Shown: positions 53,607 to 62,367, counted from the stretch's first letter. The stretch: DNA of 64,000 nucleotides from Secundilactobacillus odoratitofui DSM 19909 = JCM 15043 (GCF_001434895.1 NZ_AZEE01000027.1:93173-157172); one strand, 5' to 3'. Translations and numbers: made by a program. Notes: a model not told the origin generated them from the sequence alone.

Positions 53607-55106
53607 ATGTCGACAATTCAACTCACTCACCTCACCTTTGCCTATCCTGGCAAACCCAACTTATTCACTGACCAGTCCCTACAATTTGACAGTTCTTGGA
53701 AACTGGGCCTAACCGGCCGCAATGGCCGTGGCAAAACCACGTTATTAAACCTACTTCGCGGTAAATTGAGTGGTACCGGTCAAATTAAGTCACCACTGAG
53801 CTTAAATTATTTCCCGCAATCGATTCCCGACCCAACGCTTCAAACGTGGCAAATAATTGATGCCATCAGTCCTGTAGAGCTTTGGCTGGTACAACGCGAA
53901 CTAGCTATGATGAACACTGACGACGCGCTGTTATATCGGTCTTTTTCAAGCCTATCTGGTGGCGAACAAACCAAGGTCTTATTGGCCACGATTTTCGCTG
54001 ATGATACCGGTTTTGCACTATTAGATGAACCTACGAACCACCTTGATATTGCTGGCCGTCAGCAAATTGCTAACTATCTGCACAGTAAAAAACAGGGGTT
54101 TATCGTCATTTCACATGATCGGCAATTTTTAAACACCGCCACGGACCACACCTTAACCATTGAAAAGCAGCAACTCGTCATCACACAGGGCAATTTTGCA
54201 GCTTACGAACGCGCTAAAGCGGTGAAGGACCAAACGGAACTTGCTGAACAAAGTAAATTAAAACAAGAGATCGGTCGTCTCAAACAAACTGCTGCTGACA
54301 AGCGTCAGTGGAGTCGTTCACGTGAAGGTGACAAATACGGCAATCCACATAAAAAGGGCAGTGGTGCCGTCTACGATACCGGTTTTATCGGTGCCCGGTC
54401 AGCTCGTGTAATGCAAAAGGCAAAAAACCTTGAACATCGGCTGGATCAATCCATTGAAGACAAATCAGCGTTATTGAAAAACATTGAATTTGTTGAACCG
54501 CTGAAGATGAATTACCAACCAGATCATCACGACACACTCCTGCGCGTTCATCAGGTTCAACTGTATTACGACCAAGTACCACTGCTAAAAGAATCGGTTA
54601 GTTTTGATATCAAACGTGGTGAACGCGTTGCTTTAATTGGCCCAAATGGCAGCGGTAAAAGTTCGCTGATTGCGGCTATTTTAGGCCACTTCACTGGTGA
54701 CATCACTGGTACGGTTGACCTCACTCAAACAGCTACCCGTAGTCAAGTTCGCCAATTTTACCCGGATAACGTTGGCGACCTGGCAAGCTTTGCTGAAGCC
54801 CACCACTTAAGCCACCAAGACCTATTGAACAACCTCAAAAAACTGGGTGTCGAACGCGACGCCTTTAAGACACCCATTCAAGCGTTATCTTCTGGCCAAC
54901 AAAAGAAAGTGGAATTGGCAGCCAGCCTGGTGACACCAACTAGTTTTTACCTCTGGGACGAACCGCTCAACTACCTGGACGTTTTTAACCAAGAACAGTT
55001 AGAAGACCTGATTTCGACCGTTCAACCCACTATGTTATTCACCGAACACGACGCAGCGTTTATCGAACACGTCGCCACAAAAAAGATTGAACTTTTCCCA
55101 CGGTAA
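53607..55106 (+). CDS. ABC-F ribosomal protection protein, Lsa type
   Basis: 499 residues with two ATPase domains and no membrane part, like Lsa(A) in size. Domain 1 has GRNGRGKTTLLNLL and SSLSGGEQTKVLLA; domain 2 has GPNGSGKSSLIAAI and LSSGQQKKVELAASL, with the Lsa-like WDEPLNYLDVFNQEQLE. The linker between (about 205-310), rich in Lys and Gln, is the part that reaches the ribosome's peptidyl-transferase centre. Relatives protect against lincosamides, streptogramin A and pleuromutilins. The ATG at 53607 has GGAGG nine bases upstream. Attenuator control upstream fits drug induction. Confidence 0.85.
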   Translation: MSTIQLTHLTFAYPGKPNLFTDQSLQFDSSWKLGLTGRNGRGKTTLLNLLRGKLSGTGQIKSPLSLNYFPQSIPDPTLQTWQIIDAISPVELWLVQRELAMMNTDDALLYRSFSSLSGGEQTKVLLATIFADDTGFALLDEPTNHLDIAGRQQIANYLHSKKQGFIVISHDRQFLNTATDHTLTIEKQQLVITQGNFAAYERAKAVKDQTELAEQSKLKQEIGRLKQTAADKRQWSRSREGDKYGNPHKKGSGAVYDTGFIGARSARVMQKAKNLEHRLDQSIEDKSALLKNIEFVEPLKMNYQPDHHDTLLRVHQVQLYYDQVPLLKESVSFDIKRGERVALIGPNGSGKSSLIAAILGHFTGDITGTVDLTQTATRSQVRQFYPDNVGDLASFAEAHHLSHQDLLNNLKKLGVERDAFKTPIQALSSGQQKKVELAASLVTPTSFYLWDEPLNYLDVFNQEQLEDLISTVQPTMLFTEHDAAFIEHVATKKIELFPR

Positions 55107-55145
55107 TGGGTACACTATTTTCAATTAACCTGTGGGGGTGCTACT

Positions 55146-56477
55146 ATTCTCGTTTTTATAACTGGACTGTCATTTGCTTTACTTCTATATTGCGTTTTCA
55201 GTGGTATTCCCCTGGCCTACGCGTTACTCGTTTGCTGGGGACTCTTCATGGGGTTAGGGCTGCGTGAATATCGACTTGGGGAATTACTCCGCTTTTCCTG
55301 GACTGGTGCTAAAACTTCATTCGGTGTCATCAAAACGCTGTTATTAATTGGCGCAACGATTGGGATTTGGATGGCAAGTGGCACAATTTCAAGCATCGTG
55401 TACTATGCCTTTTTACTGATCAATCCACACCTGTTTGTGGTTGTGACATTTTTAGTCTGTGCCGCAGTATCGTTTGTAATTGGCACCTCATTTGGTACCG
55501 TCAGCGTGATTGGTTTGCCACTCATGCTCATTGCCAAAAGTGGGCACACTAATCTTGACCTGGTGGCGGGCGCTATCATCGCCGGTATTTACTTTGGCGA
55601 CCGCTGCTCACCACTATCTTCCAGCGCCAGTTTGGTGGCAACAATCAGTTTGACAAACTTATTTGATAACATTAAAAATATGCTACGAACCTCCTGGTTA
55701 GCGCTTTTAGTGAGTACACTAGCCTATGGTGCACTGTCGTTGATATTTCCTCTCAATCATTTGAGTCACACACTTTTAGGTCAGTTAAACGCGCAATTTA
55801 TCGTGGCCTGGCCACTCCTATTACCTGCGGCCGTTATTCTGATATTGTCCCTTTTCAAACGTCCGTTGGTTGAATCCATCACGGTGAGCATCCTCCTGGC
55901 AATCGTCTTGGGACTCCACTACCAACAAACATCTTGGTTAAAACTGGGGCGTGCGGTGGTACTAGGCGTTCAAGCTGGTCATGGTCAACTGATTGGTGGT
56001 GGCGGCCTGATTTCAATGGTAACGCCACTTACCATCGTCTTTTTGTCGTGTTGCATTTCCGGCATTTTAAACCACTTAACACAGCTCAAGCAGCTTGAAC
56101 ACCGCCTCACTCAAACTGAGTTAACGCCACGCCTTCGATTTGGTCTAACCGCTGCAATGGCCTTAATGACAAGCGCAATTGGCTGTAATCAATCCGTGGC
56201 CATCATTATGACCAATACTTTAATCAAAAATAACTATCAGCATCAAAATAATGCGTTAGCAGTAGAATTGGAAAACACAAGCGTACTACTGGCCCCAATC
56301 GTGCCATGGAATATTGCGGTGTTTGTGCCAATCTCAATTCTGGGAACCAGCTTTATTGGCTACTTACCTTACGCTTTTTTCCTGTACTTGGTACCGATTG
56401 TCTACGCTATTTTTTACGTCCCTCATCAGCAGAAAGGAAGGTGTCACCTTGCCACAAATTCCAACGCTCGATCTTAA
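55146..56477 (+). CDS. NhaC-family Na+/H+ antiporter-like protein
   Basis: 443-residue membrane protein with about 12 helices and the NhaC blocks GTSFGTVSVIGLPLM and GIYFGDRCSPLSSSASLVA. The first ATG (55248) falls after a whole predicted helix. Reading back in frame gives FITGLSFALLLYCVF and GIPLAYALLVCWGLF, typical of NhaC N termini. No ATG, GTG or TTG lies in the right place, but an ATT at 55146 has GGGGGTG just upstream, so a rare ATT start is proposed; the minimal certain gene is 55248-56477. No T-box precedes this copy. It overlaps the next gene by 29 bp. Confidence 0.75.
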   Translation: MLVFITGLSFALLLYCVFSGIPLAYALLVCWGLFMGLGLREYRLGELLRFSWTGAKTSFGVIKTLLLIGATIGIWMASGTISSIVYYAFLLINPHLFVVVTFLVCAAVSFVIGTSFGTVSVIGLPLMLIAKSGHTNLDLVAGAIIAGIYFGDRCSPLSSSASLVATISLTNLFDNIKNMLRTSWLALLVSTLAYGALSLIFPLNHLSHTLLGQLNAQFIVAWPLLLPAAVILILSLFKRPLVESITVSILLAIVLGLHYQQTSWLKLGRAVVLGVQAGHGQLIGGGGLISMVTPLTIVFLSCCISGILNHLTQLKQLEHRLTQTELTPRLRFGLTAAMALMTSAIGCNQSVAIIMTNTLIKNNYQHQNNALAVELENTSVLLAPIVPWNIAVFVPISILGTSFIGYLPYAFFLYLVPIVYAIFYVPHQQKGRCHLATNSNARS

Positions 56478-57021
56478 CAAAACGGCTTACGTTGCCATTG
56501 ATCTTCAAGACGATATTTTAAACGCGCCCGGCATTGACGCAGCTCATCGCCATGCTGTTTTGACCGCTAACAATCAGTTAGCCGATTACTTTAAAAATAC
56601 CGGTGCTTTGATCGTTCAAGTGACGGTCAACGTGGCTTCAGTTCAGAATTTATTTCCGAGACGTGAAGTCACTCAACCAGTGACGCCAAATCAGGCAAAA
56701 CTGGTGATGCCAATTGCCATCGACTCTGAGGCAACCAACGTCATTAAAATTACTAAACATAATCCTGGCGCCTTTTTTGGCACTGATTTAGATTTGCAGC
56801 TACGCCGTCGTGGCATTGATACTATCATCCTCGGTGGTATCTCGACCTCTAACGGTGTCTATGCAACTGCGCTCGACGCTTATCAAAATGCCTATCGTCT
56901 AATTGTTGTTGAAGATGCCTGCATGGATCGTGACGCGGAGAAACATGCCTTTTTCTTCGACAAGATGTTTAACCGAATCAGTTATGTCACAACGACCAGT
57001 GACTTATTAGCGTCCTTTTAG
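56449..57021 (+). CDS. isochorismatase-fold hydrolase lacking the catalytic cysteine
   Basis: 190-residue protein of the isochorismatase/nicotinamidase fold. The Asp (YVAIDLQDD, about 18) and Lys (IKITKHNPGAFFGTDLD, about 103) of the usual triad are there. Where amidases have a cysteine the sequence reads ISTSNGVYATALDA, with Gly instead, as in true isochorismatases such as EntB/PhzD. It is therefore not a cysteine amidase. The start is TTG at 56449 with AAGGAAGG upstream, inside the end of the antiporter gene, so the two are co-translated. Confidence 0.82.
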   Translation: MPQIPTLDLNKTAYVAIDLQDDILNAPGIDAAHRHAVLTANNQLADYFKNTGALIVQVTVNVASVQNLFPRREVTQPVTPNQAKLVMPIAIDSEATNVIKITKHNPGAFFGTDLDLQLRRRGIDTIILGGISTSNGVYATALDAYQNAYRLIVVEDACMDRDAEKHAFFFDKMFNRISYVTTTSDLLASF

Positions 57022-57050
57022 TGATATTTGTCATTAATGATTCTTTATTC

Positions 57051-57085
57051 AGGAGCACTAGTCTGAGGCTAGTGCTCCTATTGTT
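57051..57085 (+). terminator. terminator with a duplicated tail
   Basis: AGGAGCACTAG and CTAGTGCTCCT (11-bp arms), then ATTGTTGTC. The tail AGTGCTCCTATTGTTGTCTA is repeated once with one change (57071-57112). Confidence 0.65.
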
Positions 57086-57118
57086 GTCTAAGTGCTTCTA
57101 TTGTTGTCTAAACGTGCC

Positions 57119-57324
57119 CACTACCACTACGACTAGCGGCGCTTTCCGGCTGCTGTGGGATCAGCTTCAGACGGACTTAAAACCGTCCGTCTTACGCTTC
57201 GGTTCTGAGCCTCATAGACCCGAGTCTCAGAACCGTCCAGAACTTGTAACCGCCAAAGGCGCTAACAAGTTCTTGTCACTGCCACCGAAAAGCGCCGCTA
57301 GACTCCGTTCTCGTTACAATGTGG
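57119..57324 (+). repeat. structured intergenic element, copy 5 of 5
   Basis: Closing arms CTAGCGGCGCTTT (57133-57145) and AAAGCGCCGCTAG (57289-57301). Core TGTGGGATCAGCTTCA. Stems GACGGAC/GTCCGTC (57170-57176, 57185-57191), CGGTTCTGAG/CTCAGAACCG (57200-57209, 57226-57235) and AGAACTTGT/ACAAGTTCT (57239-57247, 57265-57273) capped by CGCC-AAA-GGCG. Then TTGTCACTGCCACC. Against copy 2 the same stems carry different paired bases. 57325-57576 holds only the uppP leader with a small TTGGTC/GACCAA stem. Confidence 0.78.
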
Positions 57325-57576
57325 CTAATTCCACACACACGTCGGAGAAGCAATAAAAAGCATTTAGAAAATACTAGCACTTTTCAATAAATCAAATTGG
57401 TCGAATATTTAATTGACCAAGATACTAAACAATACCTCGTAAAAAGGTTGTCACTTAAACACTGTTACCCTTCCCCACTTCATCCTTTACCAGTTTTTTA
57501 CACAAACTCAGCAGGAATTTTACACCGCTTCGCTAAAATAATGGCAATCCATAGCTCTCAAGGGGGAACTTTTTTC

Positions 57577-58407
57577 GTGATTGAAATTATTCAAGCGATT
57601 ATTTTAGGTGTAATCGAAGGGATTACCGAATTTTTACCGATTAGCTCAACCGGACATCTTTACTTGGCCAATGAATTTATTCACTTGCATGAATCCACGG
57701 CGTTTATCAATATGTTCATGGTCGTTATTCAACTGGGTGCCATTCTTGCCGTTGTCGTGTTGTACTTCCATAAATTAAATCCTTGGTCACCAAGTAAGGC
57801 GCGCATTGAACGGCGTCAGACTTGGCAACTCTGGGGGAAAGTCATTATTGCCGTCCTACCATCCGTCGTCATCGGCCTCCCCGCTAACGACTGGATGGAC
57901 GCACACTTAACCAGTTGGCAAGTCATCGCCACTACCCTAATTGTGTATGGCGTCCTGTTCATTGTGATTGAACATTTCAATCAGGGACGGCGGGCTCGTT
58001 TTACTGATTTAAATCAGATGCCCATCAAAATCGCCATTGCGATTGGCCTCTTCCAAATTTTATCGTTAGTACCCGGTACCTCTCGCTCAGGCGCTACCAT
58101 TCTGGGCGCAATTTTAATTGGCACCTCTCGCTACGTTGCCACTGAGTTTTCATTTTTCTTAGCAATTCCAACAATGTTTGGTGCTTCGCTGCTTAAGATT
58201 ACTAAATACTTCTTACACGGCAACACCTTCTCTTACACACAGGTAGTGGTTTTAATTACCGGCGTCGTCATCTCGTTTCTAATCGCCTATTTAGCCATCA
58301 AATTCTTACTGGATTACATCAAACGAAACGATTTTAAACTTTTTGGTTGGTATCGAATTGTGCTTGGAATCGTTGTGGTGCTTTACTTTGGCTTCGCTCA
58401 AAAGTAG
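57577..58407 (+). CDS. uppP: undecaprenyl-diphosphatase (UppP/BacA)
   Basis: 276-residue integral membrane phosphatase that recycles undecaprenyl diphosphate for wall synthesis and confers bacitracin tolerance. The signature blocks are [20 protein letters not shown] (residues about 11-30) and [19 protein letters not shown] (about 170). About eight helices. The start is GTG at 57577 with AAGGGGG before it; an upstream extension has no family similarity. Confidence 0.95.
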   Translation: MIEIIQAIILGVIEGITEFLPISSTGHLYLANEFIHLHESTAFINMFMVVIQLGAILAVVVLYFHKLNPWSPSKARIERRQTWQLWGKVIIAVLPSVVIGLPANDWMDAHLTSWQVIATTLIVYGVLFIVIEHFNQGRRARFTDLNQMPIKIAIAIGLFQILSLVPGTSRSGATILGAILIGTSRYVATEFSFFLAIPTMFGASLLKITKYFLHGNTFSYTQVVVLITGVVISFLIAYLAIKFLLDYIKRNDFKLFGWYRIVLGIVVVLYFGFAQK

Positions 58408-58429
58408 CTCGACAAAAATTATTTTTCAT

Positions 58430-58747
58430 TTTCAGTTTACAAATTATGAAAAAATGGTAAGATACTGCTTAGAGATTAAAAACGGAGGAAAGACGAGTAC
58501 GATTTGTCGACCTGTCAGTGAGTTGGGACTTGGTGTGAACCCAATCAGTGTACGACTTATCCGAATAACACTTTCTTAGTTGCGGGCTGAACCCTTGGGT
58601 AGTAGGCTTCGCCGTCACCGAAACGTTACCATCGGAGCGTATGTTAGTACGCGTGTGAGGTGGCCTGTCTATGGATGGGCAACTTGGGTGGTACCGCGAA
58701 ATGAAGTCTTTCGTCCCTTGATTCTGGGATGGAAGACTTCTTTTTTT
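58430..58747 (+). promoter_or_regulatory. T-box leader of asnA, asparagine specifier
   Basis: The promoter TTTACA (58436-58441) and TAAGAT (58458-58463) is followed by a full T-box leader. It has a Stem I with the specifier AAC at 58567-58569 in the context CGAATAACA, the T-box TGGGTGGTACCGCG (58685-58698), and a terminator (GAAGTCTTTCGTCCC paired with GGGATGGAAGACTTC, T7 to 58747). Uncharged tRNA-Asn should permit asnA expression. Confidence 0.92.
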
Positions 58748-58778
58748 GTCCCAAATCTAATTTTAAGGAGCAGTACCT

Positions 58779-59786
58779 ATGCATTTAATTGTACCTAAGT
58801 CATACGAACCAAAATTGTCTGTGCGTGAAACACAGGACGCCATTCGTTACATCCGTGAAACTTTCCAGGATGAATTCGGCAAGCAATTGAACCTCTCTCG
58901 TCTTTCAGCCCCAATGTTTGTTGAAAAGAAGACTGGTTTAAACGATAACTTGAACGGTATCGAGAAGCCCGTTTCATTCACGATGAAGGATATGGGCGAT
59001 TCAACCATCGAAATCGTCCACTCACTTGCAAAGTGGAAGCGTGTGGCTTTGAAGCGGTACGGCTTCAAACTTGGTGAAGGCCTCTACACTAACATGAACG
59101 CCATCCGTAAAGATGAAGATTTGGACAACTACCACTCAGCCTACGTCGACCAATGGGACTGGGAAAAGGTCATTCGCAAAGAAGACCGTAACCTTGAAAC
59201 TTTGAAGGCCACTGTTAAGCAAATTTTCAAAGTCATCAAACACATGGAACACGAAGTTTGGTACAAGTTCCCACAATCTGTTCACCATTTACCTGACGAA
59301 ATTCACTTTGTGACGACCCAAGAGTTGGAGGATCGTTGGCCTGATATGACACCACGTGAACGTGAAAATGCCATTACTAAAGAATTGGGCTGTGTCTTCT
59401 TAATGAAGATTGGCGGTGCCATGAAGAGTGGCAAGCGTCATGATGGCCGTGCCCCTGACTACGATGACTGGGACTTAAACGGTGATATCATGTTCTGGTA
59501 TGAACCACTTGATCAAGCTATTGAAATTTCAAGCATGGGGATTCGGGTTGATTCAGAATCATTACAACGTCAACTGAAGATTGCCGACGCTGAAGACCGC
59601 TTGAGCTTGCCTTATCACCAAATGGTCTTAAACGAAGAAGTACCGTTCACCATTGGTGGCGGGATCGGTCAATCTCGTTTATGCATGTTGTTACTTGGTA
59701 AGGCCCACGTTGGCGAAGTTCAAGCCGCTCTATGGCCACAAGAAATGATTGACCAGTGTGAAGCACACAACATTCACTTGCTTTAA
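58779..59786 (+). CDS. asnA: aspartate--ammonia ligase
   Basis: 335-residue AsnA that makes asparagine from aspartate, ammonia and ATP. The fold is like class II tRNA synthetases. Features are [17 protein letters not shown] (about 27), [17 protein letters not shown] (about 75), [11 protein letters not shown] (about 120) and the C-terminal motif 3-like [21 protein letters not shown] (in part, about 293). The ATG at 58779 has AAGGAG upstream. An asparagine T-box in front fits its role. Codon use is strongly biased, as in a highly expressed gene. Confidence 0.96.
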   Translation: MHLIVPKSYEPKLSVRETQDAIRYIRETFQDEFGKQLNLSRLSAPMFVEKKTGLNDNLNGIEKPVSFTMKDMGDSTIEIVHSLAKWKRVALKRYGFKLGEGLYTNMNAIRKDEDLDNYHSAYVDQWDWEKVIRKEDRNLETLKATVKQIFKVIKHMEHEVWYKFPQSVHHLPDEIHFVTTQELEDRWPDMTPRERENAITKELGCVFLMKIGGAMKSGKRHDGRAPDYDDWDLNGDIMFWYEPLDQAIEISSMGIRVDSESLQRQLKIADAEDRLSLPYHQMVLNEEVPFTIGGGIGQSRLCMLLLGKAHVGEVQAALWPQEMIDQCEAHNIHLL

Positions 59787-59807
59787 TCGTTGACCGTTGA
59801 TTTAACG

Positions 59808-59858
59808 TTAAAAAACCGGTAGCCGTCCTTGTGAGGATGGGCTGCCGGTTTTTGTTTA
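59808..59858 (+). terminator. terminator of asnA
   Basis: AAAAAACCGGTAGCC and GGCTGCCGGTTTTT form a strong stem with a GTCC/GGAT inner part. Confidence 0.88.
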
Positions 59859-59917
59859 CAGTCAGTGAATTAGCTATTACCCTGTGGAAACATGCGTCAC
59901 AAAACTGAAAGCTGCAC

Positions 59918-59982
59918 ATAAGTGAGTTCCCCCGCACAAAGTCGAAAATTCACGACTTCATGCGAGGGGACTCACTTATGCG
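59918..59982. repeat. long imperfect hairpin
   Basis: CATAAGTGAGTTCCCCCGCA and TGCGAGGGGACTCACTTATG, extended by AAGTCG/CGACTT, give arms of about 28 bp with few mismatches around a seven-base loop. No T-run follows, so it is not a classical terminator. It sits between the convergent asnA and hydrolase genes. Confidence 0.6.
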
Positions 59983-60010
59983 ACGCTTTTAAACCGTTTT
60001 GTTCCGCACT

Positions 60011-60841
60011 CTACCAAATGAACTCATTCACCGCCCTTGCCACGTTTGGGTTCGTTCTTAACCTCGTGTGCTCTGCGTCCCAGCCGGTAAAGCGGCGCTC
60101 ACGGTAACTCTTCACTCGGTTACGAACCAGGTAACCTAGTGAGCGTGAACTAGGATTTAGAATTTTCCCATCAAAGTGAACATGTCGGTTTAACCGACCA
60201 TAGATGTTTAAAATACGTGCTTGCCTGATCCTCAAGTTTTGACGATGTGCCAGTGCCCAGCGATACTTTGGTGCGAGCCACTTAGGCCGACCACTGGTCA
60301 GTAATTGATTGGGATGCTGATCCTTGTGTACACCTGGTACACCATCAAAGTTACCAGCAATCGCAACGTACTTTTTCAATTGTGGCAGTTTTTTATCACG
60401 ACTAAATTTTAATTCATCAAACAAAACTGCAGCATTTCCAAGCGAATGCGCCACCACGTTAAACTTTTTAAAGCCATATTTGTGTTTTAAAGCTATCAAT
60501 ACATTTCTAAACCAATGACTGATTTTATAGTAGCTGTGAGTGCGATTATTTTTGAAAACTACGTTCACTAACGGCCGTTTAGTGTGTGCCGGCCAATGCC
60601 CCTTTAGCGTCACCTTACCATTATTAGCAACGAAAGCCGTCACACCCGTATGAGCGTGTTTTTCGAAAACTGCGCTTTCCATAAGAGGTGCCATCGATTT
60701 GGGATTACCTCGATGACCATGTAGGTATAACGTCACAGTCTGAGATTTACGCGTCGCTGCAGCTTCAGTGTGCGTTGGTATTGAACTAATAGTCATGAAA
60801 CACAGAACCAACCCCACCACTGCTAGTAATTTACGCAACAC
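60011..60841 (-). CDS. secreted alpha/beta hydrolase (DUF915-like)
   Basis: 276-residue exported hydrolase with a signal peptide (to about residue 27). LYLHGHRGNPKSM (oxyanion part, about 38), the nucleophile elbow VVAHSLGNAAVLF (Ser about 134) and a late DAEHTRL (catalytic His) match the DUF915 surface hydrolases of lactobacilli. It is probably an esterase or lipase acting outside the cell. The start GTG 60841 is chosen because GAGAGGGGG precedes it; the next codon TTG is also possible. Confidence 0.82.
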   Translation of the reverse strand: MLRKLLAVVGLVLCFMTISSIPTHTEAAATRKSQTVTLYLHGHRGNPKSMAPLMESAVFEKHAHTGVTAFVANNGKVTLKGHWPAHTKRPLVNVVFKNNRTHSYYKISHWFRNVLIALKHKYGFKKFNVVAHSLGNAAVLFDELKFSRDKKLPQLKKYVAIAGNFDGVPGVHKDQHPNQLLTSGRPKWLAPKYRWALAHRQNLRIRQARILNIYGRLNRHVHFDGKILNPSSRSLGYLVRNRVKSYRERRFTGWDAEHTRLRTNPNVARAVNEFIW

Positions 60842-61050
60842 GATTCCCCCTCTCAACCGATTGATTTATCCAGTTTATAGCAAGTTATTTCTGGCGTCAC
60901 CTCATTTTTAAAAAATTTAGCATGAGAAATTATCATTTTGGGCGCCGTAACTTGATAAGCTCGATTTTGAGTAATTATGGTATAAGAGCTATGTTCGATA
61001 AACTATCTAATTTTTCGTACCCTTCAACATGATTAACATTGTCAGTATCT

Positions 61051-61273
61051 CTGTTATCTAGCCTAAACGTGGCAAAAAAAGCAGTTCCCGGCCATCTAAG
61101 CGGCACACCCCCAAAAGCCAGAAATGGGCTTTTGCTTCATTACTGTTATCTAGCCTAAACGTGGCAAAAAAAAACAGTTCCCGGCCATCTAAGCGGCACA
61201 CCCCCAAAAGCCAAGGGCGGGCTTTTGGGGGTGTGCCGCTTAGATTCTGGGACCTACCCGCTTTTTTTGCCAC
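61051..61273. repeat. hairpin element with a tandem copy of its left arm
   Basis: A unit of about 70 bp (CTGTTATCTAGCCTAAACGT onward) occurs at 61051-61120 and again at 61143-61213. The second unit pairs with 61220-61273: a perfect 25-bp arm (61188-61212 against 61220-61244) and GTGGCAAAAAAA against TTTTTTTGCCAC. The motif GGCAAAAA...TTCCCGGCCAT is shared with the MITE-like element at 12.8 kb. 60842-61050 holds no gene. Confidence 0.65.
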
Positions 61274-61294
61274 TCTGCTACTTCATGGTATAAT
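61267..61294 (+). promoter_or_regulatory. promoter of the 61.3-kb secreted-protein gene
   Basis: TTGCCA (61267-61272), a 16-base spacer and TATAAT (61289-61294) preceded by TGG, an extended -10. The -35 is the last base pairs of the repeat hairpin, so the element supplies part of the promoter. Confidence 0.7.
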
Positions 61295-61315
61295 TTCCCT
61301 ACAGGGGGAAACACT

Positions 61316-62194
61316 ATGTCAAAATTATCCATTAGTCTCGCGCTATCAGTTTGTCTGGCTGCAATGATTACCTTTGCGCCATCAACTACGGCTGATTCTG
61401 CCAGTCATCCACACCGAACCACTGTTAATACTGATACATATGGTGCAAACGATGGTGGCTTTTCAACCAACTGGTATCGTTTAAATCACGCGACTACCGT
61501 GACTGTCACTTATTCGTCGGTCACAAACTCACACGCTATCAAAAAACAACTCCGCTTACCCAAAGGCACCGTTCTTGGTGCACAACGTTACCACCATGGC
61601 GCAGCGGCTCAAAAACTGGCCTACACCAACGGTTATATGACGCCAAATATCAGTTATCATTTAAAATCAAAACTGGTTAACGATCACGTATACGGTTTCG
61701 GTGCTGTTTCGTTCAAGCTTTCACCCAAGTCAGTCACTCAAATTGTCCGGCCTGCATATGGTTTACCTTATGGGAGTGGCACCCTCTACGCCGGTGGCTT
61801 GAACTCGATTAAAACACTTAACCGCAACGTCAACGCCATCAAGTTAACCTCGGACGGCTACGTTGAGACCTACCGTAATCAACCTGAAGATTACCCTAGC
61901 TTTTGGGGAACGTTGGAAAGTCACTACGACTCAAAACCAAACAATGCGCAAAAAATTAATCTATCAGTTAAAAACGGCAACACAGTTGAACTCTACTATC
62001 AGCACCATCTAAAGGGCGTCCATGATACGCAAGTTCGTAAAACTGGCAACACCCAGTACCGGTTAACCATCAAGAACCAGCATACCCCCTATCAATATAC
62101 CGATTCAGCTTATGCAGGCAATAAAGCTGTCGCCAGCATTTATGCTGTTGGTGGCGTCAACTACTTTACCGTCATTGGCTCTGGCTGGAAGTAA
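61316..62194 (+). CDS. secreted protein of unknown function
   Basis: 292 residues with a signal peptide (about 1-27, ending TTADSA). The mature part is rich in Tyr, His, Asn and Thr, with no catalytic motif I know. It includes DTYGANDGGFSTNWYRLNHA, a middle LPYGSGTLYAGGLNSIKTLN, and a late YRLTIKNQHTPYQYTDSAYA. It resembles lactobacillus-only exported proteins of beta structure. The ATG at 61316 has GGGGG seven bases before it. Confidence 0.68.
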   Translation: MSKLSISLALSVCLAAMITFAPSTTADSASHPHRTTVNTDTYGANDGGFSTNWYRLNHATTVTVTYSSVTNSHAIKKQLRLPKGTVLGAQRYHHGAAAQKLAYTNGYMTPNISYHLKSKLVNDHVYGFGAVSFKLSPKSVTQIVRPAYGLPYGSGTLYAGGLNSIKTLNRNVNAIKLTSDGYVETYRNQPEDYPSFWGTLESHYDSKPNNAQKINLSVKNGNTVELYYQHHLKGVHDTQVRKTGNTQYRLTIKNQHTPYQYTDSAYAGNKAVASIYAVGGVNYFTVIGSGWK

Positions 62195-62217
62195 CCTTAT
62201 CCGTTTAAAAGTGATAT

Positions 62218-62258
62218 CAACCGATCATCTCAATTAATGAGGCGAGCGGTTTTTTTTA
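62218..62258 (+). terminator. terminator of the 61.3-kb gene
   Basis: AACCG...CTC and GAG...CGGTT arms around AATTAAT, followed by eight T residues. Confidence 0.75.
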
Positions 62259-62367
62259 GTTACCGTTGGCTGCCTTCAGTCACAATAAAAACTGATTGAT
62301 TCTTTTTGTTTGCGCAAGCAAATAAATAAATGCTATACTCTCTTTGCATTTGAAAGGAGGTGGCGTG

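Noticed and set aside
57021-57356. 111-codon plus-strand frame
   Set aside because: It runs straight through structured element 5, ignores all its stems, has no ribosome site and no family resemblance.
58343-58798. Two frames over the asnA leader
   Set aside because: They lie on the T-box, whose structure explains the sequence.
61058-61367. Two mirror-image frames of about 70 codons
   Set aside because: They are translations of the duplicated hairpin element; the repeated peptide comes from the DNA repeat.
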